Below are positions 24,101 through 39,100 of a DNA stretch of 64,000 bases, piece after piece (the first letter of the stretch is position 1; each line of letters starts with the position of its first letter). The notes under the pieces are model-generated. The model searched no databases. It saw only the letters and a list, made by a program, of their open reading frames with translations, and was not told the DNA's origin. Source of the DNA: Balanoglossus misakiensis (taxonomy: Eukaryota; Hemichordata); contig CM082586.2 in NCBI GenBank assembly GCA_040954595.2, positions 2,356,001-2,420,000 of the forward strand, read 5' to 3'. The position numbers were made by a program, and so were the translations under genes.

Positions 24101-27100
24101 AGGAGGGGGAGGCGTCGGTGGCGGGGGTGTTGGAGGGGGAGGCGTCGGTTCCTTTGGTGGTGGAGGAGGCGGAGGTGGCGTTGGCTCCTTGGGAGGGGGT
24201 GGTGTTGGAGGAGGAGGGGTCGGAGTACGAGGTTTTGGGGGCACTTCCTTCGGGGGCGCTGCAAATAAAACAGAATAGGTAGAGTTACTTGACTTGGTCG
24301 TTAATTCAATCTAAATAATCCACCGTGAGAGGAAATGATTGGCTTGTTAGTATAATACACAGCGTCAAATCGTAAATCCCACCAAATCATCACCCAAACA
24401 CAGAAGAACTATTTTCAAACAAAGAAAGTAAATCCAAGCGATGTTAAGCACACACAAGCACCAGTAAAGAAATTGAGATGAAAAAATAAACAATCTGATG
24501 GGTAATAATAAAAAGCCAAACGGGAAAACAGCCTTCAAAGGCGTGAGCAAATCTCGAACTGAGATCACGTGTTTCACCGCTCACCAAACAAACAAACGTG
24601 AGATTTGTGGGCGAGAGTCTCGCCGTGTCACACCAGAGAATCTCACTCCAATATTTGCTGTGTGACCCTTACTCTTTTCTGGTTTCAAAATGGTTAGTTC
24701 TGCAGGAGGGTGGTCCTCCTGTGTTAGTGGTTCAGTTAGGTCAGTATTTGCAGGTGGGTGACCTTCGACCATGTCCCCGATTGGCTGGGGTGCTTCTCTC
24801 CTGGCGACGGATTTTTTGGTTCGTTTGGTGGCAGCTTTCTTTACAACAGGACGCTTTTTCTTGTTCGATTGAACAACTTTGCGTTTTTTAGTTTTACGCT
24901 GTGTTGTGTAAACACCACCGGACGATGATGACTCGTCAGAACTCTCCGATTCTGTGCTCTCGGATTCTGATGAAGTTTCTTCGTAGTCAGTTGATTCTTA
25001 TGTATGCAAATGCGCATGCGTGTGTTGTGATCAGAAGCAAATAGAAACATCATGCACTGTGTTTTAAATATTCGCAAATCACATGCTGTTCACACCACAA
25101 GAAGATACATCACACGAACATGCAAGCATGGCAAGCCGAATGCGAACACACACAACACCAATGATAGTATTCAAATCATGTGCGCAGCTCATGAAACACG
25201 AATCCATGCATCATGCAAGCACAATTTTCAAACAAATAAAATATTCAAAACCAAATCTAAATATTCTATAGTCAGAATTTACACCTTTGGTGCTCGCTTT
25301 ACGATGGCGTGAGGAAGACTTTTTGTCATTAACACCACCCCCTTTCGAAAGCTGTTGAAAGCAAGTGCATTCGTCTGGTGAAATTCCCGCCTTGGATCGG
25401 CGTTTATCGTGCTTGCAGTAATTCGTGTTCTGAGGTGAGGGTGTTGTCAGTGTTGTGGACGTTGACGAGAACGAGGCTCTTCCTCGACGAGAACTACTGG
25501 ATACAGTGCGAAAGTCTACATCTAAAAATAACAAATTGTGTATTGTGATTGGTGTCCAAACTATTCATGCGCAATGAATCTACAATATTCATGCGCAGTG
25601 AAGACAGTGCCATGATTGGGTGAACGCCTGGTTTGCAAATTTGCATAGCATTCGACGAGTGCAGAGAGCATGCGCAGTTTTTAGGAAGTGAAAGCTAGAC
25701 AAAGATTCTCAGTGGCCAGCGGAAGTAAGGCGTTAGTTCATCGTGTCAGTCTTTAATTAAAAAAACAGACGTAAATAAAAAGGTTGTCAGTGTTTAGATA
25801 TCATTCAGAATCAGTCATGCGTAGACTGGACTACCTTCTTCTGTCTCGGTCTCAGACTCTGTCTCCTGTGAGGGCGTAGCACTAGAAGAACTGGGAGGCG
25901 GCGAAGGCTCAATCGGAGGCAGGATTGGCGATGGCGAAGGAGATGCTGATAAAATTCAAAAAGCGTGGTTGAAAAACGAAAAAAAAAGCAAGGCTTCGCC
26001 AGCATTTTTGAATGCAAGCTTTCAATGAAAATGCGCAATGAAAAACGATCGATGAACGAAAGTAAACAAGGCAACAGGCAAAAAAAATGGCCGCATTTGC
26101 ATGCAATACACTGTCCGCATAGAAACTATGAGTTAATTGGACATTGTCAGCTCAAAAAGAACTTTACATGATCAATCAAGATCCGCTGAAATCATCTTTA
26201 CTGATTGGCATTTGCGGTCAAGAAAGGATATGCACTAGAGAAGCCATTACATACCTGGAGGAACGCTCTCCACTCCAGAATCAGGGGTGTCTGGTCTTGT
26301 TTCCGGTTCCGGTGTCGGACTGCATCATGGGAAAATAGAAACAACCGGTGTTACACTACATCAAACCAGTGTCACTTGTTTTATGATTAGTGAGATAAAC
26401 TATACTGGCTCCCAACATTCGGTTTAGAAGTAACACAAATCTTAAGTGGTTTTAGACAGACAGACAGATTTACTTACGTCTTCGGCTTTGGAATAACGAC
26501 AGGTTTATCCTTCATAGGCGGCACCTCCTTCGGTTTCGGTTTTGGCTTGGGCGGGGGTGGAGGTGGCTCGGCTACTTTCTTTGGCCTCGGTTTGGGCGGT
26601 GGCGGCGCTGTGTACAGTTTCTCCGTCCGCTCGGGTCTGTCGATGGGAATAGTCACTGGTTTCTTGGGCGCTTTCTTCGGCTCCCACTTCGGAGGCGGCG
26701 TGTAATCCGGCCTGGATCTCTCGAAGTCCACCGGCACGGTCGGGTCTTTGTCGCTCTTCTTCAACTCAAAGCCCTTGTACTTCGGAATGTTGAGGTCTCT
26801 GTCAGTACTGAACGGATCCTTGGCCTCCGTGAATTTCTTCTCCGTCCTCTTCAGTTGGAACGCCTTTGGAGCTGCGCGTGCGTCAAGACAAGACCACGTG
26901 TTAGCCTATATTTAACTTTCGTTCTACTCACATCAACTTTGCATTTATACATGATGTACAGACACATAATGTTAGATTACTTACGTCACTGACAATAATT
27001 ATTTACATTGTGAATAAAATATGATATAAGGTGAATTTTACACTGGCTATTACACGTATCATGCGACACCCTGCTGGATAAGAGGACTTCACAGCATGCA

Positions 27101-30100
27101 TGTATGGGAGAACAGTGGAGGGACTGTGATGGGAGATTTAAACATTCGGAGCTGTCACTGGAGATCAAAAATCCAGAGCTTTCATCTGCAAGTTGCCTAT
27201 CAATAAACTTAATAATTTCAAAAGCTGGGGTATTATTTTGAAGGAAATATACGGGTCGTGTCAGCAGGCTATTGCTAGTCTTGTTGTTATGAACAACCAT
27301 GGTTTTAAAAACATGAAAATCAACATGTTGTGAGCGAATAACGGACATGCATTACATTTCACAATGTTATTACTGTACAAACATTTACAAATGCCAAAAC
27401 ATCAACCTTTATAGGGTTTCTCGTTAACAGCAGCATCCTCTGTATAGTCTGTGGGAAGAACAAGAGCGATTGATATAGCATCATAGAAGCAAAGCAAGCC
27501 TGCAGCGCCCGCAGGTGGTGATGAATACACTAAGCAGTACCCAGACCCCTCTGCTTCTTCCGTTGGGAACAAAGATGGCCGACTCGGGGCAAAAGCCAAT
27601 ACAAGCACGCGGCTAACAGAATCGAGACATCTGCTTTAGGAATAAATGGGAACATGTTAATGTTATTCTCTGTACAATCATATAAGAAGCACGATCATTT
27701 TATGCAGACGCACCTTTCCATAATTTTGTTTTCTCCTGAGGTACCGGTGTTGGAGCTGGAGGTCGAAGCACTTCTTCAGTAATCTTGTCAAAGTATCGTT
27801 TCGTGTCTTGAGAAAAGAAACACACACAAACGTCAGCTCAACTTGACCTATGACCCAAATATTCAGGATTATAGAGGAACTGCTCATATAGATGTGTATC
27901 ACCTGAAGGTGACATTTTATCGTCAATTTGTACCTTGTGTGTGAACAGATGTCCCAAGTCCAGATTCCGAGGATTGGTCGGCGATAGACCTATCATAGTT
28001 GCCCTTATTGTAATCTTCCATGGCTGAAATGAAGTTAGGCACCGTATTAGTATTATGGGATGCATTGATGAAAAATCAGCGACAGCAAAATTTGTGGCAG
28101 CGACATGGAGACGACTTTCACAGATAACCAAGATGGCGACGCGATGAAATGGAAATGAAACTATTGACATTATCTTGGAGTGATCGTCTGTAGTTGTCTA
28201 CGAATATTGATGAAAAATGGCGAAAGGGGGGAAAATAAAATATTCAATGACATGAAGCGCGAGAAAAAAAGGTAACTGGTATTTTTTTGCCCGACAGGTA
28301 AAGCCACTGAATCGCTATTCCCTGCATTGCCCAGCGCCATCAAAGCCTATATTAATGAGTACTTTCGTTCTCGCCTGCCACTGGCACGATTCAATGACTT
28401 TTCCATACGACGCAATAATTAGTACATCACGAACACCAGATACATTTAAGTAACAGATAACAACGTTAACACAAAAACACATGTTTGGATTATAAAATAA
28501 TTTAAAAAGTATGCAAACATAATTAATGGTAAATAATATAAGAAACCAATATCATTTCACAAGATACTAGAATGATATCTAATGAAACAGCAGGATCCAA
28601 TTGGCGTTAAAAGGCATTCTTACCACATGAATGACACCACACAACATGAAATGACTGACGATTAAAAAAACTTGTTATTCCCAAAACAAAATAATATTAC
28701 TAGTATTATCACCATTTAATATAAACTATAATGAGTTGAGGATTGTTAAGCATGATAAATTTAAGTTAAATACACGATTAGTTCTAATTATACTATAGCT
28801 ATGTAAGTCAAGTAATTTTCACCTCTTGAGCATGCGTAACAAACCGCTGTAAACCAGGGAAATAAACAACAATAATTAAGTACATTAATTTTAATGTTGA
28901 TGTTGTGGTTGTAAATATATTACACAGAGCACTGATACCACGGAGATTCCAGAGGTGTTTAGTCAATTACCAGTAGCAGGTAAAGAAATAGGCTTTATCT
29001 TTCGAGAATATCTTACCAAAGAGTCTTAAGTACCTATAATAATATTGAATTATGTGTTAATATAAAACTAATTTGATAGGGTTACAAGTCAACATAGATA
29101 CTAAGGACTTCTGACGAGACGATAAAGCAGGTGTGTGATGCCTTCAAGGTCAGGGCATCAAACTCGGGGTTAACTTTGCTTTGCTTTGCGCGGTAACGAC
29201 AGTAGGAACGACCATGGCAAGATTTGATGCCTGAAAGACAAATTCTCGACTTGTTGTTTGATCAATGAACTTGATCCAGCGTGAGCGGAAACGTTTATGG
29301 GAATACACACTACTGCAAGATTGTGCGAAATCTCACCTTCGTAGATTTTGGGTTTGACGTCTTCTCCATTCTGTCTGTCTTGGATGAACTGTGGTATCCG
29401 CGGAGGAACTTCGCGGGGGACGGTAACGGAGCGGATTGGCCCGGCAGGTTCTTGAAACTTGGCAATGCTCACGGGTTCTCTGTCTTCTTGTAGCCGGCTT
29501 GGTGCTACGCGTGATGGTAAAAAGAAGAACGGTATTCATTATCACAGTATTTTAACAAATATACCATGGGAATGATCTTTACAGTTTCAGGGCCGAAGCG
29601 TAGACTCACCTTCGTACACTACCAACGTTGGTGCTGGTGCATCTTTCCGACTCGGTGGAGTATTTGCAATGCCGAAATCTATTGGTCTGTCCTTCCGGTA
29701 AAACGAGAAACCACCGCCAACTCTGATCGGCTTTTCGTAGTGGAAGCTGTGAAACAGAGAAGGTTGAGATTGTGACTGTGTTAGCCAAAAATTACATAGA
29801 TTTTATAATAGAGCCGCGCCAATCCTATGACAGCTCCATCAGTGCTGTGATGTGTGTAGGTTTTGTCCATTCTTTTCCAAGCTTATCCTTCAATCGCACA
29901 GCAGAAAACGGACACAATTGTACCTCATCCGGGGAGTTAACTTCACTCCAGAGCCTGTGATGGCCAATTGTCCGTTCATGTTGCAAAACTACTACACGGA
30001 CGCCAGCGACATCACGATGGGACAACTACTAGTATTACTTCGTGGACTTACAAACACCCAAATATACACGGTGGCTATTGGTCCAAATTCTTTGTCGCCA

Positions 30101-33100
30101 AGCGTGTCGTGTTCTGACACGTTTGGTTCAAGACTACACTAACACCATCCTTCTTAGAAGATAGCTCTACGTATTTGAAATATGCAATATGCAAAACTGA
30201 ATGCCATGCTTTTAAACACTCGTTGCAAAGAAAATTCAAACTGGATACCAAGAATCTGTAGAGGACACTCTGTCGTTTGTATTTTGGAATTTACAGATGA
30301 CTAATAAATCGATTTGCCATTTGCGGTTTTTCAACTCCGACCAGCTTTCGCTGAATAAACATTTATTTAGACTCCCGGTGACAGCTATTCTCGTTCCGCA
30401 CATGTCAAGATCTCGACAGCAAACAACAAGTTACTTACTGCGGTACGTGACTGAGAGCGCATGCGTAGCACAGTCCGGGAGGCAGGTGAACGTCGCCATC
30501 TTCGCTCATCCAGTTCCCCATCGCCGTCGTCGGCGGCGGGTGTTCGTGAGAAGGGTTCACGAACGCCCGACAGCCGTAGCAGAACTCCGGCACCTCGTGC
30601 TGCTTGTCGCGCACCTCGACAGTGGTGATGTACTTGGGGTGCATCACGGCTGTGTCGACGAACGGCAGGTAGACCTTCTGTTTCGGCAGCTTGTCAATCG
30701 TCTTGAGGTCGACCACTTGGTACGGATAGATCGTCGGAAAAGTCTCCACAACATCCAAGAATCTAAAACAGGACAGAAAGGATGTGTAAAAAGAAAACGT
30801 AAACGCTAACTTATCGACGGGTAACTCGAGGACAGAGGGTGGGAAAATGTCATTTATAGCACTACTTACGCGGAATCTTGAACAGGTGGTAAAAATGAAT
30901 TACCCGCGCTGCGTGGTCCAACATTTGATGGCTCCTGGTGGCGAAAACAAAGAAGGAGAAAGAAATGAAAATTGTGTCATGGACGATAACGCGGCTGGCT
31001 GTAGCCATCTTGAAAAACGCCCTCACATGGCTGAAAAAAGTCTCTATCTATTGGCCAAAACTGAGTTATTCATTTTCGACTGATATACTATGAGCGAACG
31101 AGGTCATTGTGTGTGCAATTTTAGAATAAATTGAAAGTGATTAGATTCATGGACGTGAGTGGTAACATGTAGGTAACACGTACATTTTACGGTCAACTCA
31201 TGATGAGCACGAACACTGCAATTAGCTTGATTAGCGCATTGTGAATCGCCGTCCTTTTATAGGGACCAGATAAAACTTAGAGAAATCGATTGTTACCAGG
31301 CTGAGTATTAAAAAACGTGCGAGGAGAAAGGATATTGACCCCTTTGTGTTCGGATCGGAACGCAAGGGGCGCGACGTCTTTGATCGTCATAGTGACGCAC
31401 ATAGCCCACTGTGATAACCTCGTGTCTAAATACGGTTGGTGTTCCCTGTACTTACCATAGGACCGAAAGAATACCACGAATACGCGAATAAAACTGAGAC
31501 AAATACATTAATATTATCGACCCAATACACTGACATGAGTCAACATTATTTACGGGTATGGGCATTCGGACAAAAGAGTATATTTACAAGACCATAGAAA
31601 TACATTCGTAGACAGACTATTGCATTCTAGTTATTTTGTTATTTTAAATTTAGCCCGTGGCCAAAAGAAGGGGAATGATAGCGTTATTGGCACATGAGTA
31701 AGTCGCCAAGAATCTGAATTGGATACTGCCCTTTGACCCCAAAGATTACGTCTGCTGCCAGAAAAAAAGCCTACCGCCAGACAACTGCCTCGTGTTAAAA
31801 CAAACACAACCTGGAAAGCAGATTTGAGCAGAATAATTTGTAATTGCACACCGCACCAGCACCTACAACAGCTGGGCCGACGGTGTGAAAATACCGACAC
31901 GGTTTACACAAGGGAGGGCGTTTTCGATGGGAAGAACGAAAGGTCAGCTTATCAGGACCTTGTGATGTTACCCGCAGGTAGACGAGGATCTTGACAACAA
32001 TCTGTTATTGTCCGTAATCACCTTTACAGGGACGCGTTACACTGTTACCCTCACACACCCACTGATCATTTGAGATGTTATTTACGACGGAGCGAATGTT
32101 TATCACTGCAGCGGACGTGACGTATGCTCTAAAGGGGGCAATTAAACGAATCGTGGCACATATCTCAAATTCTCATATTTTTGGTCAGCTTTTGTCTTTT
32201 CCCCTTGAAAGACAACAACATCACCGGTCACCTGGTAGGTGTTTGCAAAGACGGCCCAAGATGGTAAGAGTCAAGGACACGAATGCCGTAGACACATAGT
32301 TTCTAAGAATGGAAATAATTTTCGGCAAACAAATACGTTAAAATCAATCGTAAAATCGTTTTAGTGATTTGAAAAATGACACGATATTTGTCGACATTAT
32401 GTTTACGAAAATGTGTGAATGCCATTGAGCTAAAAATACGCTGACCGGCCACTATCAGAAAGCAATTAGCCGCGTCAATTACCCTGATAATTAGTTGTTA
32501 ATGAGTGGTAATTATGGCCAACTGGGTTAACGGCTGTGTTTACCATGTAATAAGCCTGGAATCTAAATTGAATATTATGAACACTCTCGCCGTGCGGCTG
32601 GCAGTTTCGTTAATATGGAAGGCAGGCATCTCCCGTTTTAAAAGCTAGTGTAATGCTTCGCAGTCACGTCAGTGTCTAGACTCTACTGCACGATGAAAAG
32701 AAACGAAATCCGGCCGATTGTCGTCACCGACGCTCTGAATTCCAGTCAGCTCTCGCGATCGCGATGCAATTTCAAGAATTGCTACTGTACAAATTGCACT
32801 TTCACGGTTATTTAAGCTTACGTGACTGCACCTTAAATGAGACATCGCGGTAAAACTAATATTTGTCTGGAATCACTATTATTCAAACGTGGTATACCGA
32901 TGAATAACACACTGAGTCGACCCGCTGCTACAGACATATTCTAGTAATATGGTGATTCTGGTAAGATGGCGCAAATGCCATGGCCATTAGTTTGACGCCG
33001 TTGGTGAATTCTGTATTTACTTTTGATCCGTATACCATGGCGTGCACTGAATTATCTCTTCAGTATTTAGGATCTGTATTGTTCATTATACAGACTATGT

Positions 33101-36100
33101 TGAAAAATCACCACCCGAAGACAAGGCATATCAATACACCATAGAGTAGAACAAGAAACTGCAACTGCCACAGCCTAATACCGGCTATTGAAACTACCCA
33201 TCAAAACTGACGAGATCGCGTTGGCCAAGAGACACCATCAAAAGAACACTGAATTGGCCTCAAGGCCAAACTAACAACACGCCTCGTTCACCTGTAGTAA
33301 ACCACTAATTGAGCATTATAGTAGAGCTAACAAGCGGAAGATCAATACAGTGACAATCTTGACAGAATCTAAAAATGGCTCTGGCAGTGAAAGGTATATT
33401 GTGGTATCGTCTTCACGGTGAGGTGACGAGAAAGACAGAAATCTGCTGAGGCGGGGACGATGTTTGAGCCCGAAGCGTTGCGGGAAAATGGCAAGAAAGT
33501 GAGCTGTGCATCTTGGGGACAGATTTAAACCACGGGTTGACCTCTGCCCGTGTCTTGTGTTTGCTTTACACGCACTGTGTTCCAATCTTACGTACATGTG
33601 TAGTAATTGTGTTTGGTTACCAAGGGGCGCTGCAGTGCGTCGGAGACTGGGCACTAAAAGCAACGGCGTGGTTTTTGTAGTGGGTCCGCTGACCCGTGAA
33701 CTCCGAGGTTAACCGTTGTGTGCCGTGAAGGGGGTCGATGGACAGCCCCTTGCAGTCGAAAAAATCGAAATTGCGTTAGACAATAGAATGAAATTGCTTC
33801 TGGTGTGTTTTGGCCGTAGCTGTCATTTAGCGTGCGCACAGGACCATATTTAAACACAGCGTTTTCATCATAGCGCTTACACGCGTCGCTTGGCGCTCAA
33901 CGAGGCAACCTTTACGCCTGTCATCGTCGCAACCCCGCCCGTTGAAGTGTTATCACCAGAAATAACACGTCCTGGCGTGGTTGCCAAGCAGGGTGGCCCG
34001 ACACAGCGTCCCTGGCAACCCCGCGCCCTTTGTTCTTTGTTGCTCAAGATCATGTTGTGTATAGGTAGAGACCTTTGTGGTGACTTCAATCGCCACTTCA
34101 CAGCGGGTCTCTACATTTTACGGCTGCTTTACAGGCAAAGAAAGCCTTTCTACCGTTGACGACCCCCAATCAGGCAAGAGACGTACTGAAAGAACCACTG
34201 CCCTAAATTCTCGGTCATAAATTGGATCGATGTAGTTACTATTCTCTATATAACTGTAGTTACTGTCCCTATACCGTACCGCCTATTGTACACTAAGCAA
34301 ATTAACAACGTCACTTCACGCGGGGACTTTTTTGAAGCGGATAATAGCACTGGATCGATGGCTGGACCAACCCACTCGGTTCATTTAATCAAGGATTCTC
34401 TTTCGCGTCGACGTGTTTGACAACCCCCAGGAAGGCCCACGCCGTTAATTTTTTAACGCGATACCTTGGTCAGAGACGCTCTTTCGGATACATTTTACAA
34501 CAAATTAAGATTTTATTGCAAGGTGAATGTTTGAAAGTGTTTCAAACCCTGATGACGGTAGCACCTTTGCTGGTCACAGAAATGCTTGGCGAGATGTCTT
34601 TGAGTAGCTTGATCGGTGGACTTCGTTCAAAGAAAGCAAATAGTACATTGACTGTGTGTGAATGATTGAAATTGGTCAAAGTTGACGTCCTGTGACGAGA
34701 GAGCCAGTGACCATAGGCATTGTGAGCCCCGTTCGCTAACAATATTAAAAATGTCCGTCTTCACTCCCTACAGTCGGTCATCTTTGAATTAAAAATAGAA
34801 TTTGTATAGGCGTATTGAAGTGTCCAAAGCCAGCGGATCAACTATTGAAGTTGTTTTCTTTTCACTGAGGATAACGGGCGTCGGTCCCACGGCGCTGCGT
34901 GTCTGCTCGGCTACTTCGGCGAACCTTGGGTGAACATATAACGGCCAATATCACACCTGTTGACGCATGTGTTTCGGTTTTCATTGTGTTAACTTTGTTC
35001 TGACAGAACCCATTGGCAGATTCTGTTCATTGTTTCACTGATAGGTTTCATTTAGAGAGTGTTAGTTCAGATGGAAATCTGTCACCGGTGATAATTGTTC
35101 AGCCGGACCAGACACAATACAAGGCTGAGTAGACCTACCCCCTTTTCACTCAGCACTTCAAAGTTAGTTCTCTGTTCAACTCTCTGACTCAAAAACAAAC
35201 ATCTCCCCCCAGAGACGGGCCTCTTTTGCAAAAACCACCAACCAGTAAACCGATCATGCAAATTTCAAGGGAAAATCAATGGATGACTTACTTTCCTGAT
35301 TACAGACGCTTTGTCCATTGCGCTGCTCGCCGTCGGATTTCAAACAGTTATATGCAAGAGAAGCCGATTAGCAAAATCTTTTTCATGCAGCTTGGAAATA
35401 AGATTTATTTGAATTTTTTCGTGAGGCTGCAACTGTTTTAATTAAACGCGCAAAATTCATTCGTTTCGGCTTACCTAGCAAATCAGGGGAATTTTATCGC
35501 TGAATAATATGTCTTAGACCACGAGATTTAGCTCGCATTCCGCTGTTGGGGTGGTATGCGCCGAATAAAACAAACTTTTTATTGTGAGGGGATTTCGAAA
35601 AGGGGCGATTAGTAGAACACCAGCATAAGCCTTTCATAATGGAAATAGCTCTCTCTGGTCAAGTTCTCTTTGCCTCTCTGTCCACCGACTCGAACCTTGG
35701 ACCCGCGGTGGACGTCGTTAGCTGGTCGACCGAAATCCGAGTAACGGCAGGAGTATCTGATAAAGATCTGCGACAACAATAACAATGTGTCATTAACTGC
35801 TGTGCGCTTGACAGGCGTGTGAGTTGAAATTGATTACTTGGAAACACGGACGCGAAAAATCAGTCGGCCAATCAGCGTAAACTTCTATTGAAATTTATGT
35901 GATTATTTTTGTAATGATTGATCCGTGTTTGTGAAAATGGGAGACTGGAACATATTCATATTACATCGATCGAGTCAGTCTATGTTTTCGAACTACATCA
36001 TTCACTCATTTTTGCAAATCCCGTTTCTAAGAAAGAATTCACAGAAAATTGATAAACTAATTGGCGGAATGAAAATCAACATGGGTTGCCGTGGTTACCG

Positions 36101-39100
36101 ATGGAATTATCTCGTCGCGCGCATTAATCGAAACCCGGTGGCGCGTTTAAAAAACGAGATAAAAGAATCTCCTGGACTTTAACGCAAAAAGCGGACGCTT
36201 TTAGGTGGCAGTCTGGGCTGGGGATAATTGAAACTAATCACGTCGAAATTGTTCGGTAATTTTCACGGATTATCGATTTCCCATGGATCTGGAAAATTGA
36301 AATTGCCCTCGGAAGAAAAGGACAAGTTGTGTATTGCACACGCAAACACGAGCACGTCAGATTCCATTGATAGACCTTCGTGAAAAATGAGCCATCTGTC
36401 CTGTCTTGTCAAGTCATGTATATGATAAATACTATTCTGAGAATGCCTGACGTAAGTTGCTGATCACGTGACTGATGCTTCGACAGTACATTCATATCTA
36501 CTGCCTCGCGAAGTCACGAAATGATGAAAATCTGTTATACAGTTGCCAAGGCAACGAAAACTGCGGGTCGTAGACGCCATAGCTGGTACTAATTCGTTAA
36601 CCGGGAGATTATATTTTCAATTCATTTCATTTCATAAAATCGTTCAATGTTCAGATAAAGAAGAAAAAAATGTAAATTCAACAATATTTCAAAGGGACGC
36701 GTTGATGAGACACACGCAGACGCCCACAGATAACGGTGTTTCCGATGCTTGATAGATGACCGCACGCCGACTGTTTATGCGCTCACCGCACGCAGGATCG
36801 TTTGTGTAGCCATGGCAACGCGCGCGTTTTCGTGATGGATGGATGGATGGTGAAGATCTCTCTCGGTGTTTGTGATCGTGTAGCATCTCTGTGACAGAAA
36901 AATACGACGCCATCTTGTTTTTTTATCTGTGGTCGGGGTTAATCACGAGTTTGATCAATATTGATTGATATGCTAGGAATTTCTAATACCCTATTATTTG
37001 TTTGTTAAATTAAACTGGTGGACAGGATTCTTGTGTCTTATAGGTGACATTATTTATCACACCGGCTGGCGTAAATTATTCAACTTTCAAGGTCGAACTG
37101 TCATGGCGACAATGTATATTGCTTCTACTGTAATCATTTAAAGTGATTGATAATCCTAATGTTGACGGAAGAGTAATTACATTGTCAACAGCACTATTAA
37201 GGTTTTTTCTTGTTTTGTTCTGCTCATTGATCAAAGTAAATTTCAATCCAGTTATCATATTCGCCTTTCGCATCACTAATACGCAGCAAAAACCATAACA
37301 GACCTCAAACTGCCAACTTTAGGCTGTCTTATATAAATAGCAACTTGTGCCATGCCGTCTTCTGCATGTAAATTCAGAACAACCTCGGCTGTAAGAAGAT
37401 TATCTACAAAGCAAAGACCACCAGCTCATTTGAAATGCCAGTCAGGCCTTTTGAAACCGAACGGGCAAAAGCAAACGGGTGTGTTTGTCTAAATGGGGAG
37501 ACGGTTCAGTCTTTACAAAGAATTGCTGGTCGATTGTAATCCGGACGGACAAACATGGGTTCAGCATCGTGGTCAAACAATGACGGGTAAATATGGAATA
37601 GCGGATTGGGGTTTGGGCGGTGCATCTAATAAAACCACGGACTGACACCGTGACGACATTTAGGACAATGAAATTCGGCCAACACTGGTCGAGTCACAGC
37701 GGGTATCGGCTGTACAATGCGACCTGGTCCTTGACTGTGACATCACTCTGAATGGACCTTTTGGTTCAAAGTAATCTACGTGATCTAGGCCTACAGATAC
37801 ATTGAGATCATTCTGTAACTATAGGCCTAAATGTTTCCTGCATTTTCCCAAGCTTTGCTTAAATTGAAAAGGGGGCTTCTTTTATTCTCGCGACAAAACT
37901 AGAAATCCCGCGGGAATGTTTCTCGACTCTTTATTTTTCGTCGTATCCTTGGGAGAGCGATTCTGCTTTGTGTGTTTAAGCAAAGCGCATAGGAACGCCA
38001 AATGGGTGTCAGAACGCCGACCTTTGCCCTTGTAACTGTCTAATAACATCGTCGAGTTGACGACCCGTTATCAACTAGAGACTGTGTACATGCAGCGTCG
38101 GAAAAACACAACAAAGGTATGGCGACAACATGGAGGAATGCAAGGCGGTAAATCGAGCGAACGCCGACAGAAATCGTTGAAAGAGAGCACGGTAGGCCCT
38201 GTCGACGCCATTTAAAATTCAAGAGCCCTCATCGATCGTCAGGGGCAACCCCACTCTGCCTGCTCACCTACCGTCGTCATGGCAGCGACACCCTAGTGTT
38301 CAAAATCAGACTTCGACACGAACGAACATACATCAAGATTATTATATCTCTTTCGATATTTCACAACAGAGGGGATCCCATGTCATTGAATTAACTCAGG
38401 CCATAAAATATTACTGCAAAGCATAAAATATACATATAAAGGTGAAAATGTTTCATCAGTCTACGCGGGAAAGAAGTCAGTGGAAATTGTAGTCTGCTAA
38501 ATATATCCCTCAAATTACATTTGCGTTCCGTCCACGAATTAGCTCTTCATTTTGCTACGTAATCTACAAGACTCTATTACGGAAACTTGCGCACCCTATT
38601 CACGAACAAGCCCTTTTCATGCTCTGTGTACATATTACTGTTATATAGTTGAAATGAAGTAGCCGGATATCCCGGGCTAACTCGCAAAGCAAACGAGAGC
38701 CATATTGCGAGACAGTTAAATTGTTATGAGCGCTGGGGAAAGCCGAACATCGTGAACATTGCGCTGAAGGGGTAGACATCGCCATGGCTATACAAACAGC
38801 TATGCAAGGGAATGTCGTCTGCATTCTGAATTTCTAACCTTGGGGTTGTCATGTGCCTACACCCCCCTGCACAAGGCAACTCCAAATCGATTTGCCCTTT
38901 CATAAAACGCCAAGTGATTATTCGCGTTTCTGCAAACAAATCGATCGAGCTGTGTCATTTCCTTCCTCGAGACAATGCGATATATATATGTATTATAGTA
39001 TCACGCATCAACCGCACACGACTGGTACCGTCGACAGACCGTATTGTGCTGCGTTTTATAGCCCAGACTATACAACTGACGTATAACTATGAAATAAAGC

